Assembly (NCBI GenBank): GCA_017303935.1
Contig: JAFLBD010000001.1
Coordinates: forward strand, 434,001-498,000
Source: Armatimonadota bacterium
GTDB taxonomy: Bacteria > Armatimonadota > Fimbriimonadia > Fimbriimonadales > Fimbriimonadaceae
Reading direction: 5' to 3'
Length of the DNA stretch: 64,000 nt
Shown here piece by piece: positions 26,822 to 35,297 of this stretch (the first letter of the stretch is position 1; the number at the start of each line of letters is the position of its first letter). The position numbers and the translations under genes were made by a program. The notes beneath the pieces were generated by a model that did no database searches, was not told the DNA's origin, and saw only the letters and a list, made by a program, of their open reading frames with translations.

Positions 26822-27000
26822 GCAAAAACAACACTCGCACCGATTTTGACAATGTGGACGACGTGGACCAAAAGGTTCGCGATGCGGTGCGACAGGCACT
26901 AGCCAGACACAAAGAAATGAAAAACCCGCTGCCAACTTGGGATGGCAACGGGGTGAAGATTGTGGCTCCGGAAGACTTGCCGGAGCACAAGAAAGACTAG
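26818..27000 (+). CDS. Small acidic-basic protein, candidate partner of the zeta-like kinase
   Basis: The 60-residue protein (MSKNNTRTDFDNVDDVDQKV and a Lys/Asp-rich tail) is translationally coupled to the kinase by an ATGA overlap. It contains a helical segment VRDAVRQALARHKEM. No family is recognised. If the pair is a toxin-antitoxin module, order and size fit, though classical zeta antitoxins are encoded upstream. It may instead be an accessory subunit. Confidence 0.55.
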   Translation: MSKNNTRTDFDNVDDVDQKVRDAVRQALARHKEMKNPLPTWDGNGVKIVAPEDLPEHKKD

Positions 27001-27002
27001 CC

Positions 27003-28262
27003 TCAGATGTCGCCTGACATCCCGAAGTTTCGGACAACGATGTCGAAATCGCTGGCGCCTACTTCGTCATCCCCATCAAGGTCTGCTGGATTTCCAACTT
27101 CGCCGAATTGAGCGACGACTTCATCAAAGTCCGATGAACCCACTTCGTTGTCGTTGTCCACGTCGCCATTCACAAACGACCCGTTCACGAAATAGGTCCC
27201 AATGCTGTCGATTTGAGTATTGTCAAATCGCTTGGCGAGGAAGTGGAACGGCTTAACCCAAACCGAGTAGGTGCCAGGTGTGTTGGCGAAACTCGTCCAT
27301 TCGCTGTACCGTGTGAGGCTAACAAGAGTGCCCTCTGTCGGCTCTAGAGGCGAAGTTCGAATCTCGACCATGGCCTCGATCAATTGTGGGTTTCCAACGT
27401 AATCCTGGAGCTCGGCCCGTCCTCGAACGGTATTGAATTCAACACGCTCGAACTGGAAGTCATCGTAAAACACGTCGTTGTAACCACCGCCGCTTGGAAC
27501 GCCCAATGATGTCGCAGCAGTTCCAAAAGCGTACGCCCAAAGGTTTGCTTGACCGATGTTTTGGAGAGTGGTGACTGGGGCGGTGACCCCCGTGCCCGGA
27601 AACGCGGCTACACCGTTCACATACGCTGTGCTGAACCGAGTGCTAGGCACCGAGACGAGCATCAGCTGAACCCAGGTGTTCAACGGCTGGGCTGGAAGGG
27701 TGCTTTGCTTGAGCTGTGCGCCCAAGGTAGTCGTTTGCGCCGTTCGGAGGTAGATCTTACTGTCGCCACCGAAGAACAGTCCCGCGAATTCTGGGCTCAG
27801 AGTATTAAGCGGTGGATTTGGAGCAGCGCCGACTGAAATTCCTGCACCGATTCGGCTCGGATCCGAAGAGGTCTGCTTCACCCAAACTTGCGAAATCACG
27901 ACGCCCGAATTTGCTCCATCGAGGGTTCCATCGATGTGATAGGTCGTGGTTTTTTGGCTCCAATCTGCGGTGGCTAGGTAGTTGAGAGAATCAAATCGAA
28001 CGGACTGCGTCCCGGTTCGGGCATCTGCGCTGGACACTTGGAACATCGTGCCGGCAAACGAACTGATCGAAGTCGCTGTCCAGGCTTTCTCGTAAGTGCC
28101 CGATCCTTGACCGCCCAGCACTCCCGCGAGTGAATATCCAGGGATGGTGTAGGTTGTCGAATAGCTCGGAGTCGCGTTCGACTCAAACGACGATTCGCAA
28201 AACAATTGTGCTTGGGAAAACGCCGACAAAAGAACGCCAGCAAAAAGTAATGTTGATTTCAT
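27003..28262 (-). CDS. Secreted protein with twin calcium-loop tail
   Basis: The 419-residue protein has a signal peptide (MKSTLLFAGVLLSAFSQAQ), a concanavalin/LamG-like central region (GTGVTAPVTTLQ, VFYDDFQFERVEF), a beta-sandwich (GTYSVWVKPFHFLAKRF) and the C-terminal pair VNGDVDNDNEVGSSDFD and DLDGDDEVGASDFD, each followed by V..FG. No enzyme motif is visible. It is convergent with, and two bases from, the small kinase-partner gene. Confidence 0.7.
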   Translation of the reverse strand: MKSTLLFAGVLLSAFSQAQLFCESSFESNATPSYSTTYTIPGYSLAGVLGGQGSGTYEKAWTATSISSFAGTMFQVSSADARTGTQSVRFDSLNYLATADWSQKTTTYHIDGTLDGANSGVVISQVWVKQTSSDPSRIGAGISVGAAPNPPLNTLSPEFAGLFFGGDSKIYLRTAQTTTLGAQLKQSTLPAQPLNTWVQLMLVSVPSTRFSTAYVNGVAAFPGTGVTAPVTTLQNIGQANLWAYAFGTAATSLGVPSGGGYNDVFYDDFQFERVEFNTVRGRAELQDYVGNPQLIEAMVEIRTSPLEPTEGTLVSLTRYSEWTSFANTPGTYSVWVKPFHFLAKRFDNTQIDSIGTYFVNGSFVNGDVDNDNEVGSSDFDEVVAQFGEVGNPADLDGDDEVGASDFDIVVRNFGMSGDI

Positions 28263-28326
28263 GATGTGTGATAAACGCCAGTGGAGAGTTTACTCGGGGG
28301 CATACCTCCGGAAGCTAGTTTGAGAC

Positions 28327-29409
28327 TTAGGACCCAGATTCGCCAAAGTTCGACACTACGATGTCGAAGTCGCTTGAGCCCACTTCACCATCACCGTCAA
28401 TGTCGGCCGAACCGCTATCGCCGAATTGAGCCACGACCATATCGAAATCTGTCGATCCAACTTCGTCATCGCCGTCGATATCGCCGTTCAGATGAGAAGT
28501 CTGAAGGTTAAAGAGTCCCGTATTCGAGATGTTCATACCGGTGACAGTTTTGCTGAGCCAATGCGAAGGCTTAATTCGAACTGTTGCCGCACCACGAACG
28601 GTGGTTGTGACCGTAAATTGGCTTTGGGCGTCGAGTGTGGTGTTGATCACTTGTGGTGCGCCGGACGTAGGAGTCACGGTGATATCTACTGGCACTCCGG
28701 TTGGATCGCCATAGTTGCCTAGATTTACAGTGCCGCGCAGAGTTCCGAACCCGAACTTCTCTACAAGATAATTGTCGAAAAAGCCCCTGTTAGCCCCGTT
28801 AGTGCCATACAGATCAAAGTCGCTGATTCCAGTTCCGCTCCAAGTTCCGGTTGATCCGTACTTGGCATTATTAACGTAGGTTTCGATCTGTTGAGCCTGG
28901 GCATTGACGACCAATTTGATCTCGTGCCACTGGTTTGCCGCAAGGGGCGCACCAAAAAATGCGTTGTCTTGATAAGTGTAGACAGAACCGTCTGAACTAC
29001 GAATGTTCAATCCGCCTAATCTTGAACCAGGGTCAAACATGTGGAGCCCGAAGCTTGCGCCGCCAGTGACAGGCGAAGAAAAACGAACTTTGACACTGGC
29101 AACGACAACACTTGCTTCACCAGCAGGTATGGAGGATGGCAAGAAGGTCAATGCGTAAATGCCTTGGCCGGTCGGCATCGCATCCGACAAAAATTGGATT
29201 GACTTGGTCCCCGAGAATGTGGGCGTCGAAGCAACCGTAACTTCGTTGAAAGTTGGGAACGGACCGTCCCAAGAAAGGAACCAGTTGTTCTGACCGTGCA
29301 GCGCTCCGGCGGTAAAACCGGTATCGAATTTCTCATCGACCAGTACCGCCCCAAATGAGGCGGTACCAATCAACGCGATCAGACAACTGATTCCAAACTT
29401 AGGCGTCAT
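28327..29409 (-). CDS. Secreted LamG-like protein with twin calcium-loop tail
   Basis: The 360-residue protein has a weak signal peptide (SCLIALIGTASFG), a lectin-like beta jelly roll (VDEKFDTGFTAGALHGQNNW, HEIKLVVNAQAQQIETYVNN), then a beta-sandwich (LRGTVNLGNYGD..SQFTVTTTVRGAATV), and the tail loops LNGDIDGDDEVGSTDFD and DIDGDGEVGSSDFD. Its end lies 64 bases from the start of the previous gene and the next gene upstream is six bases away, so these form a cluster. Confidence 0.7.
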   Translation of the reverse strand: MTPKFGISCLIALIGTASFGAVLVDEKFDTGFTAGALHGQNNWFLSWDGPFPTFNEVTVASTPTFSGTKSIQFLSDAMPTGQGIYALTFLPSSIPAGEASVVVASVKVRFSSPVTGGASFGLHMFDPGSRLGGLNIRSSDGSVYTYQDNAFFGAPLAANQWHEIKLVVNAQAQQIETYVNNAKYGSTGTWSGTGISDFDLYGTNGANRGFFDNYLVEKFGFGTLRGTVNLGNYGDPTGVPVDITVTPTSGAPQVINTTLDAQSQFTVTTTVRGAATVRIKPSHWLSKTVTGMNISNTGLFNLQTSHLNGDIDGDDEVGSTDFDMVVAQFGDSGSADIDGDGEVGSSDFDIVVSNFGESGS

Positions 29410-29415
29410 TCGGTA

Positions 29416-32103
29416 TCAGTCTCCGTTGAGTCCAAAGTTGGCGACAACCAGGTCGAAGTCGCTTGAGCCGACTTCACCGTCTCCGTCGCGATCCGCGGCG
29501 TAGTTTGTATTGCCGAACTGGGATACGACCAGATCAAAGTCAGATGCGCCAACTTCGTTATCTGGATCGCAGTCACCGTTGGTGAGTGTGAATGATCCGA
29601 TTGCCGAACCTGTGCTGGCGATCGTTCGATTGCCCAGTGCCTTTGTCAGGAAGTACGGAGATGCTACCTTTACCGAGTAGGTTCCAGGAGCCACCGTCGT
29701 ATCCACGCTGAAGTTGCCGGAAGCGTTCAAAGTGGTGTTGACGTTAACTGGAGAACCTACGGTTGGAGTCAGGATCAACGTAACGGGGATTCCGTTTCGA
29801 GTCGCTGTCCAGCCTTGGAGAGTGACCGTGCCCGTCAGCAACTTTGGCACTTCAGCAACGTTGACCGCAATCGTCTTATCCGCAAACTGAGACGGCGAAC
29901 CGTTGTCTGTTGCACGAACGACGATATTGTAGGAGCCAACGCCTTGTGCTTCTGTTGGAGTCCAAGAGAGGGTGTTTCCGGCTACCGAGACGCCCGAAGG
30001 TCCGCTAATCAACGTGTAAGTGATTGCGTTGCTTTCTGGATCGGTCGCAGTCAGAGGGAAGTTCCAAGGTGACTCTTCACTGATGTTCTGCGTTCCGATC
30101 GTTGGCCACACTGGTGGTTGATTCGCGCTTGCAGTAATCGTGAAGTTAGTATTGCTGATGTCATAGAAGATGCTCGACGAAGCAGCAACGATGATGCGAG
30201 CGGTGGTTGAAGCCGTGTTCGGAATCGTCACAGTCTGCGTACCATCGTTTGGAGTGTTTGCAAGCAATAGGGTCGCTGTATTGGTGAACCAACTTGCGCC
30301 ACCGTTGGTGGAGAGGTAAATGTTCACGTTCGGCGAAACCGAACCGCCGCCCACAGTCCAAGTGATGGTCTGAGTCGAGTTACCGGCCCAAGATACTGCA
30401 GTATTCGGACTCGTCACGCTGAACGCTGTGCCGGAGAAGGTCACGACTGCATCATCTTCTGCAACGCCGCCGCCGGTAGCCCTTTGGTCCCTAGCGGTGC
30501 ATCGGAAGGTGATCGTTCGAGCTTGGTTAGGAAGAAACTCGAAAGCGTTCGTGAAGTTATTCGCCAACGCCAAAGTCTGCGATGGGAAGAACCTTGTCGC
30601 ATTCGTGGTCGGGTTGAATGACCGGAACATTGGGCGCGAAGTGTTTGTAGACGTCGTAGTCGTTGCACCTTCATTGGCAGTTCCAGTCGCCGGAACAGAC
30701 ATATCCTCCCAGCAGTAGTAAACCGTCTCGCCGTTCGGGTCCGAACCTGTTGCCGTCAGCTTGAACTGAGTACCAAGCGGAACGGTGTAGTCTGCGCCGG
30801 CGTTGACCGTTGGAAGGCTGTTGCCGGTAGCAGTAGCGACACCGCCGGAAGATGCGCGGTTGCGGATCACCAACATTTCGACCAAGTTCTTGGCTGAGAA
30901 ATAAGGGTCCGAGTGAGCTTGAACGTTTTCGGTTCCGCAAATTCCTGCGTAGCTCATAATCGTTGAACCAGAGCCAGGTTCCACCGCAGTTGAACGATTG
31001 CGGTTTCCGCCACCGCAGCTACTGGTTACGCCGTTAAAGCTGTGGTTACCACCAAACTGGTGACCCATTTCGTGAGCGACGTAGTCGATGTCGAAAGCAT
31101 CACCGATTGGGGCGCCGCTTCCGGTCACGCCACCAGCCTTATTGGATTGGCCAACGCAACCCAAGAATGCGACACCGCCGCCGCCGGTTGAGAAAACGTG
31201 TCCAATGTCATAAGCAGCCGAACCAGGGTTGGCATTCATTGCCGTTTGGTTCTCGGTAAGCATCGCGCCTCCGTTGGTGTTCGAGAACGTGTCCGAACCT
31301 AGCGATGGATTGTTGAACACGAGATTCAATGCAATGCAAAGATCCTTTCGGTACACGCCGTCGACTCGGTTAACGCTAGTGACGATGCCAGCTCGGGCTC
31401 CCGCAACCGTGTTTCCGTAGTACGCGGTGTACTCGATCGTTGCGTTCATGGCGAGACGGAAAGTGTAAAGCGTTCCACCCGAGCTTCGACCGTTGTTTGG
31501 CCCGGAGCCGCTTCCGGTGTCGTTGTTGAGGAACGGAGCGTTCAGTGGTTCGAATGAGGTGTGGCAACCCCAGCTGTTTGTTCGAACGGTGTCCTTTCGA
31601 GAGTAGACAAAGAAGTTTGATTCTTTGTCCGAAAGAGTCATTGGTTCGATGCAGTACGTATCGTGCGAGCCGAAAACCATGGCTCGGAATCCGTTGATCG
31701 ACGTATCGAATCGAACGGTTGCGCCTGGATCGTCGATGCCTTGGCCGCTGTATGTGATGGACTTGCTGTCGCCACCGCGTAGCTGAGGAGCGAGAACATT
31801 GTTTTCCCAAACCAAAAATCGCTCAAGCCTGCCCGATGGGGTGGGTAGGTTCATGACCAAAGCCGTCGTTGGTTGTATGCCGACCACTTCGCGCGGTGCA
31901 CCGCTCAAGAAGCTTCGGAGATCAGATTGGTCGATCGAAAAGCCTGAATAAGAAACGACATTTCGAAGCACCGGATTCTGAGCATCGAGCCCAGGTTCGG
32001 AAGGGTTTGATGGTGTCCAAGCTTGCGCCATTGCAAGCGAAGAAAGCGTGCCGCCTAAAACAGTTAGGAGCGCTCGCGTGTGCAAACGATTAGAGCTAAA
32101 CAT
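29416..32103 (-). CDS. Secreted reprolysin-like zinc metalloprotease with Ig-like domains and twin calcium-loop tail
   Basis: The 895-residue protein has a signal peptide (cleavage after SLAMAQA), a propeptide-like region, and an M12-type zinc site HEMGHQFGGNH (His344, Glu345, His348, His354) with a following Met-turn SYAG. This suits metzincin-family proteases acting outside the cell. After it come Ig-like and He-PIG/cadherin-like modules (WPTIGTQNISEESPWNFPLT). The C-terminal beta-sandwich precedes loops NGDCDPDNEVGASDFD and DRDGDGEVGSSDFD. It is the largest of the tail-bearing proteins and sits at the head of the 28-32 kb cluster. Confidence 0.85.
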   Translation of the reverse strand: MFSSNRLHTRALLTVLGGTLSSLAMAQAWTPSNPSEPGLDAQNPVLRNVVSYSGFSIDQSDLRSFLSGAPREVVGIQPTTALVMNLPTPSGRLERFLVWENNVLAPQLRGGDSKSITYSGQGIDDPGATVRFDTSINGFRAMVFGSHDTYCIEPMTLSDKESNFFVYSRKDTVRTNSWGCHTSFEPLNAPFLNNDTGSGSGPNNGRSSGGTLYTFRLAMNATIEYTAYYGNTVAGARAGIVTSVNRVDGVYRKDLCIALNLVFNNPSLGSDTFSNTNGGAMLTENQTAMNANPGSAAYDIGHVFSTGGGGVAFLGCVGQSNKAGGVTGSGAPIGDAFDIDYVAHEMGHQFGGNHSFNGVTSSCGGGNRNRSTAVEPGSGSTIMSYAGICGTENVQAHSDPYFSAKNLVEMLVIRNRASSGGVATATGNSLPTVNAGADYTVPLGTQFKLTATGSDPNGETVYYCWEDMSVPATGTANEGATTTTSTNTSRPMFRSFNPTTNATRFFPSQTLALANNFTNAFEFLPNQARTITFRCTARDQRATGGGVAEDDAVVTFSGTAFSVTSPNTAVSWAGNSTQTITWTVGGGSVSPNVNIYLSTNGGASWFTNTATLLLANTPNDGTQTVTIPNTASTTARIIVAASSSIFYDISNTNFTITASANQPPVWPTIGTQNISEESPWNFPLTATDPESNAITYTLISGPSGVSVAGNTLSWTPTEAQGVGSYNIVVRATDNGSPSQFADKTIAVNVAEVPKLLTGTVTLQGWTATRNGIPVTLILTPTVGSPVNVNTTLNASGNFSVDTTVAPGTYSVKVASPYFLTKALGNRTIASTGSAIGSFTLTNGDCDPDNEVGASDFDLVVSQFGNTNYAADRDGDGEVGSSDFDLVVANFGLNGD

Positions 32104-32172
32104 ATTGGTAATACCGGTGTAGCAAATTCTACGCCGATAGGACTGTTTGAAAGCCCAGAAAGTTTGCGGTAA

Positions 32173-32661
32173 TTAACGGCGCGGGCTGTACTTTGGATCG
32201 GACTTATGAGTCAATTCAGCGGCCTGCACGATGAATTTTCCGAGGTCAGTCCCAAACTCCGTGGTTGAAAATCTAGTAATTTTGCCAGTCGCCAGTGGGC
32301 TGGTGGACTGGACGAATCCGTTATCAACCAGGGTGCGGAGAAGTGCCGCTTCGACGGTGCTAAGACCTTTGGAATCGATCTTGGACTTCTTGAATGCTGG
32401 ATCGGGCTTTCGCAGGAATTTGGGCTTGATGTAAGTAAACATCGAATGGAACCGCTGAATGATGTAGCCCCGAGTTGCAACTGTGTTTCCGCCGTTCAAC
32501 TTGATCGAGTGCGTCGGCAGATTCAGGTTCGCCGAAAAAGAAGACAAGACCTTCTTGCAAGCGTTGTCGACTTCCTTTTGAGTAACTGGATTCTGGGCGA
32601 GAGCTTGATTTGCACCTACGGCCAGAAGAATCGCAACCGAAAAAAGTCGAACTGGTTTCAT
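32173..32661 (-). CDS. Small secreted hypothetical protein downstream of mreB
   Basis: The 162-residue protein starts MKPVRLFSVAILLAVGANQALA (signal peptide) and continues with a positively charged mature part without recognised motifs (QRFHSMFTYIKPKFLRKPDPAF, STVEAALLRTLVDNGFVQS). Its ATG is two bases after the mreB stop codon, so it is translated with murA-mreB. A role in the envelope is plausible from position only. Confidence 0.65.
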   Translation of the reverse strand: MKPVRLFSVAILLAVGANQALAQNPVTQKEVDNACKKVLSSFSANLNLPTHSIKLNGGNTVATRGYIIQRFHSMFTYIKPKFLRKPDPAFKKSKIDSKGLSTVEAALLRTLVDNGFVQSTSPLATGKITRFSTTEFGTDLGKFIVQAAELTHKSDPKYSPRR

Positions 32662-32663
32662 GC

Positions 32664-33677
32664 TTAAAATTCTGAGACGGCGCCACTGGCCCGAATCGCC
32701 TCTAATTGTTCGAGCGCGCGGCCCGTACCAATCGCTACGCAATTCATAGCGTCATCTGCAACATGAACTGGAATATCGGTCACGCTGTGCAGGAGTCGGT
32801 CCAGCCCGTTCAGCAATGCACCGCCACCGGTGAGGACAATTCCGCGCTCGATGATGTCCGAACTGAGTTCAGGAGGAGTCTCTTCGAGTACCGCACAGAG
32901 CTTTTCGGCGATTTGTCGGACCGGATCGCTCAACGCTTCGCGAATCTCGATGCTAGAAATCTCAACCGTCTTCGGTAGTCCCGCCACCATATCTCGGCCG
33001 CGGATCGCCATTTTGAGTTCTTGATCCATCGAAAAGGCTGATCCGATCTTGATCTTGATTTCTTCCGCAGTGGGCTCGCCGATCTGTAGGTTGTAAGTAT
33101 TTCGAACGTGGCGAATGATGGCCTCGTCCAATCGGTTTCCTCCCACGCGCAGTGAGTGGCTGATCACGATTCCACCAAGTGAGATAACCGCAATGTCTGT
33201 GGTGCCTCCGCCGATGTCGACGACCATGTTTCCTCCGGGGCTGCTGATTGGAAGTCCTGCCCCAATCGCGGCCGCCATCGGCTCCTCGATGGTCATGGCT
33301 TGGCCCGCACCTGCGCGCTTTGCAGCCTGAATCGCGGCACGTCGTTCGACGCTAGTAACACCACTAGGAACACAAACCAGCACGACAGGCTTAAAGAACT
33401 TGCGCTGTCCGCAGGTCTTGTCCATCAAGTATTCAAACATCTTGACGGTGGTGTGGAAATCGGCTATGACGCCCTCTTTCATCGGGCGAATGGCTTTGAT
33501 GTTGCCCGGAGTCCTGCCCAGCATATCGCGGGCTTCATTGCCAACGGCGAGTACTTTGCCGTTGGACACACTGATCGCGACTACCGTAGGCTCGTTGAGC
33601 ACGATGCCTTTGCCGCGACGATACACCAACAAATTCGCGGTGCCGAGGTCAATGCCAATTTCAGGAACTAATTTCAA
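32664..33677 (-). CDS. mreB: Rod-shape-determining actin homologue MreB
   Basis: The 337-residue protein has the actin-fold nucleotide motifs IGIDLGTANLLVY, VVDIGGGTTDIAVISLGG and IVLTGGGALLNGLDRLL. It would polymerise under the inner membrane and guide cell-wall synthesis, implying rod or elongated cells. The start is TTG 33677, nine bases after the murA stop codon. It is transcribed with murA, linking wall precursor synthesis with shape control. Confidence 0.95.
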   Translation of the reverse strand: MKLVPEIGIDLGTANLLVYRRGKGIVLNEPTVVAISVSNGKVLAVGNEARDMLGRTPGNIKAIRPMKEGVIADFHTTVKMFEYLMDKTCGQRKFFKPVVLVCVPSGVTSVERRAAIQAAKRAGAGQAMTIEEPMAAAIGAGLPISSPGGNMVVDIGGGTTDIAVISLGGIVISHSLRVGGNRLDEAIIRHVRNTYNLQIGEPTAEEIKIKIGSAFSMDQELKMAIRGRDMVAGLPKTVEISSIEIREALSDPVRQIAEKLCAVLEETPPELSSDIIERGIVLTGGGALLNGLDRLLHSVTDIPVHVADDAMNCVAIGTGRALEQLEAIRASGAVSEF

Positions 33678-33686
33678 GGGATTCGA

Positions 33687-34973
33687 TTAAACGGCTTCGG
33701 TAGGAGCCGACACTCCATCGTCAAAAGGGACGCGTTCGATGGTACCGCCTAATTGCCGCAGGTTGTGCTCTAATTCTTCGTATCCACGATCAATATAGTG
33801 GATATTCTTGATGATCGTGTCGCCTTCGGCGGCCAATCCTGCTAGGACGAGAGCCGCACCAGCCCGAAGATCAGATGCCTCGACGACCGCGCCCTCTAGT
33901 TTCGCGACACCGTCGATGATGGTCGAGCGGCCCTCGATGCGCATCTTTGCCCCCATCCGATTCAGCTCAGTAACGTGCCCAAATCGCGATTCATAGATGG
34001 TTTCTTCGATAACACTGGATCCGTGCGCCAGGGCCAACACGGCAGCCATCGGCTGCTGAATGTCCGTAGGGAATCCCGGATAAGGCATCGTCTTGACTCG
34101 AATCGCGGTGAGTGGACCCTCAACGCGGGCTCGAATCCAATCATTGCCTTCGAACACATCTGCATTGGCTTCACGAAGCTTGTTGACAAGTGCGGTTTGT
34201 TGCTCAGGAACAATCCCGGTAACTTGGACATCGCCGCCGGTGATCACGCCAGCCATCAAGTAGGTCGCGGCTTGAATTCGGTCTTCGGGAACGCGGTACG
34301 TGCAGCCAAAAAGCTCATCGACTCCGTTCACCGTGATTGTCGAGGTTCCATCACCTTCGATCTTGGCGCCCATTCTCTTGAGAAAGCCCGCCAGAGCGAT
34401 CACTTCAGGTTCGATCGCCGCGTTGTGAATTACGGTGAGCCCCTGAGCAAGGCAAGCCGTCGCCATCAGGTGTTGGGTCGCACCGGCGCTAGGGAAGTCA
34501 AGATAGATTTCCGCGCCGACCAGTTTCGGAGTCTCGGCCAGATATCGTCCACTCGATTCATCGATGGTCACGTTCATCAGAGCGAGGCCCTTCAGGTGGA
34601 AATCCACAGGCCGTGCTCCGATCTTGCATCCACCCGGTTTGGGCAACCGAGCGCGTCCCATTCGGGCGATCAGAGAACCTAGAACATAAAACGAGGTTCG
34701 AATTGGACGGACAAGATCTTCTTCAGGCTCGACGTCCTGGAGGTTTGTGGCGTCGATGTGGAGATTCTTGTCGTTCCAGTGATATTTGACGCCAAATCGA
34801 CCTAGAAGCCGGAGCTTGATATCGATGTCGCTGACGCGAGGGACATTCTGGAGAATCGTCTCTCCCTTAGCTAAGATCACCGCAGACAGAATCGCGAGCG
34901 CTGCGTTCTTGCTTCCTTTTATCTCGATCTCCCCAACGAGAGGAGTTCCTCCTGTGATCTTCAAAACGTCCAT
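33687..34973 (-). CDS. murA: UDP-N-acetylglucosamine 1-carboxyvinyltransferase
   Basis: The 428-residue enzyme catalyses the first committed step of peptidoglycan synthesis. The start region reads GEIEIKGSKNAALAI, and the active-site Cys116 sits in GGCKIGARPVDFH. Late motifs MPYPGFPTDIQQPM and RGYEELEHNLRQLGG fit the family. The ATG at 34973 is preferred over a TTG at 34991 that adds six residues. It heads the murA-mreB operon. Confidence 0.95.
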   Translation of the reverse strand: MDVLKITGGTPLVGEIEIKGSKNAALAILSAVILAKGETILQNVPRVSDIDIKLRLLGRFGVKYHWNDKNLHIDATNLQDVEPEEDLVRPIRTSFYVLGSLIARMGRARLPKPGGCKIGARPVDFHLKGLALMNVTIDESSGRYLAETPKLVGAEIYLDFPSAGATQHLMATACLAQGLTVIHNAAIEPEVIALAGFLKRMGAKIEGDGTSTITVNGVDELFGCTYRVPEDRIQAATYLMAGVITGGDVQVTGIVPEQQTALVNKLREANADVFEGNDWIRARVEGPLTAIRVKTMPYPGFPTDIQQPMAAVLALAHGSSVIEETIYESRFGHVTELNRMGAKMRIEGRSTIIDGVAKLEGAVVEASDLRAGAALVLAGLAAEGDTIIKNIHYIDRGYEELEHNLRQLGGTIERVPFDDGVSAPTEAV

Positions 34974-35093
34974 AATCGTGCGCGCATCCAAACGAACCTA
35001 TCCAATGATAAGCAACCCAAGGACGATAGATTCTACCGTAAGGACTCGGAAATCCCTAGCAAAAGAACGATGTTCAGGTTCTAAATGTTAAAT

Positions 35094-35099
35094 TATATT
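35094..35099 (+). promoter_or_regulatory. -10 box of the leader RNA upstream of the HNH gene
   Basis: TATATT in an AT-rich block, placed so that transcription would begin about 35106. A weak -35 candidate (ttcagg) begins at 35073. Confidence 0.45.
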
Positions 35100-35105
35100 A
35101 AGGGA

Positions 35106-35285
35106 TATGCTCCAAATTTGGACAACGCATCGTCTTGGAGAATATTGAAGCGATGATCGGATTGGCACTCTGTCCCGAGTTTTTGAATACTTGGCCGCCC
35201 CGTTGGGCGGATACGATAGCTGTCGTGCGTTCATCGCCAACCCACCGGATCGGTTTGCTTTCGCATGCCGGTCCGGTTTTTGTTT
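35106..35285 (+). ncRNA. Candidate structured leader RNA or attenuator before the HNH endonuclease gene
   Basis: About 180 bases between murA and the HNH gene have no ORF of merit but several possible stems: ctccaa/ttggag (35110-35115 with 35135-35140), gcgatga/tcatcgc (35150-35156 with 35231-35237), ccgccc/gggcgg (35195-35200 with 35205-35210), and a terminator (see next). Bases 35155-35166 can instead pair with 35236-35251, part of the terminator's left arm, giving mutually exclusive structures like a riboswitch or attenuator. I do not recognise the RNA class. A free RNA of about 180 bases ending at the terminator is also possible. Confidence 0.4.
35245..35285 (+). terminator. Intrinsic terminator in the leader, before the HNH start codon
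   Basis: A 9-bp stem (ccggatcgg with ccggtccgg, one G-U pair) and a 14-base loop are followed by TTTTTGTTT. It lies only 12-20 bases before the ATG at 35298, so it controls or ends transcription ahead of the gene. Confidence 0.75.
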
Positions 35286-35297
35286 CGGAGTCCCAAA

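Noticed and set aside
15273-32103. A cellulosome cluster
   Set aside because: Tails resemble dockerins, but there are no cohesins, scaffoldins or cellulases; the carriers are proteases and unknown folds.
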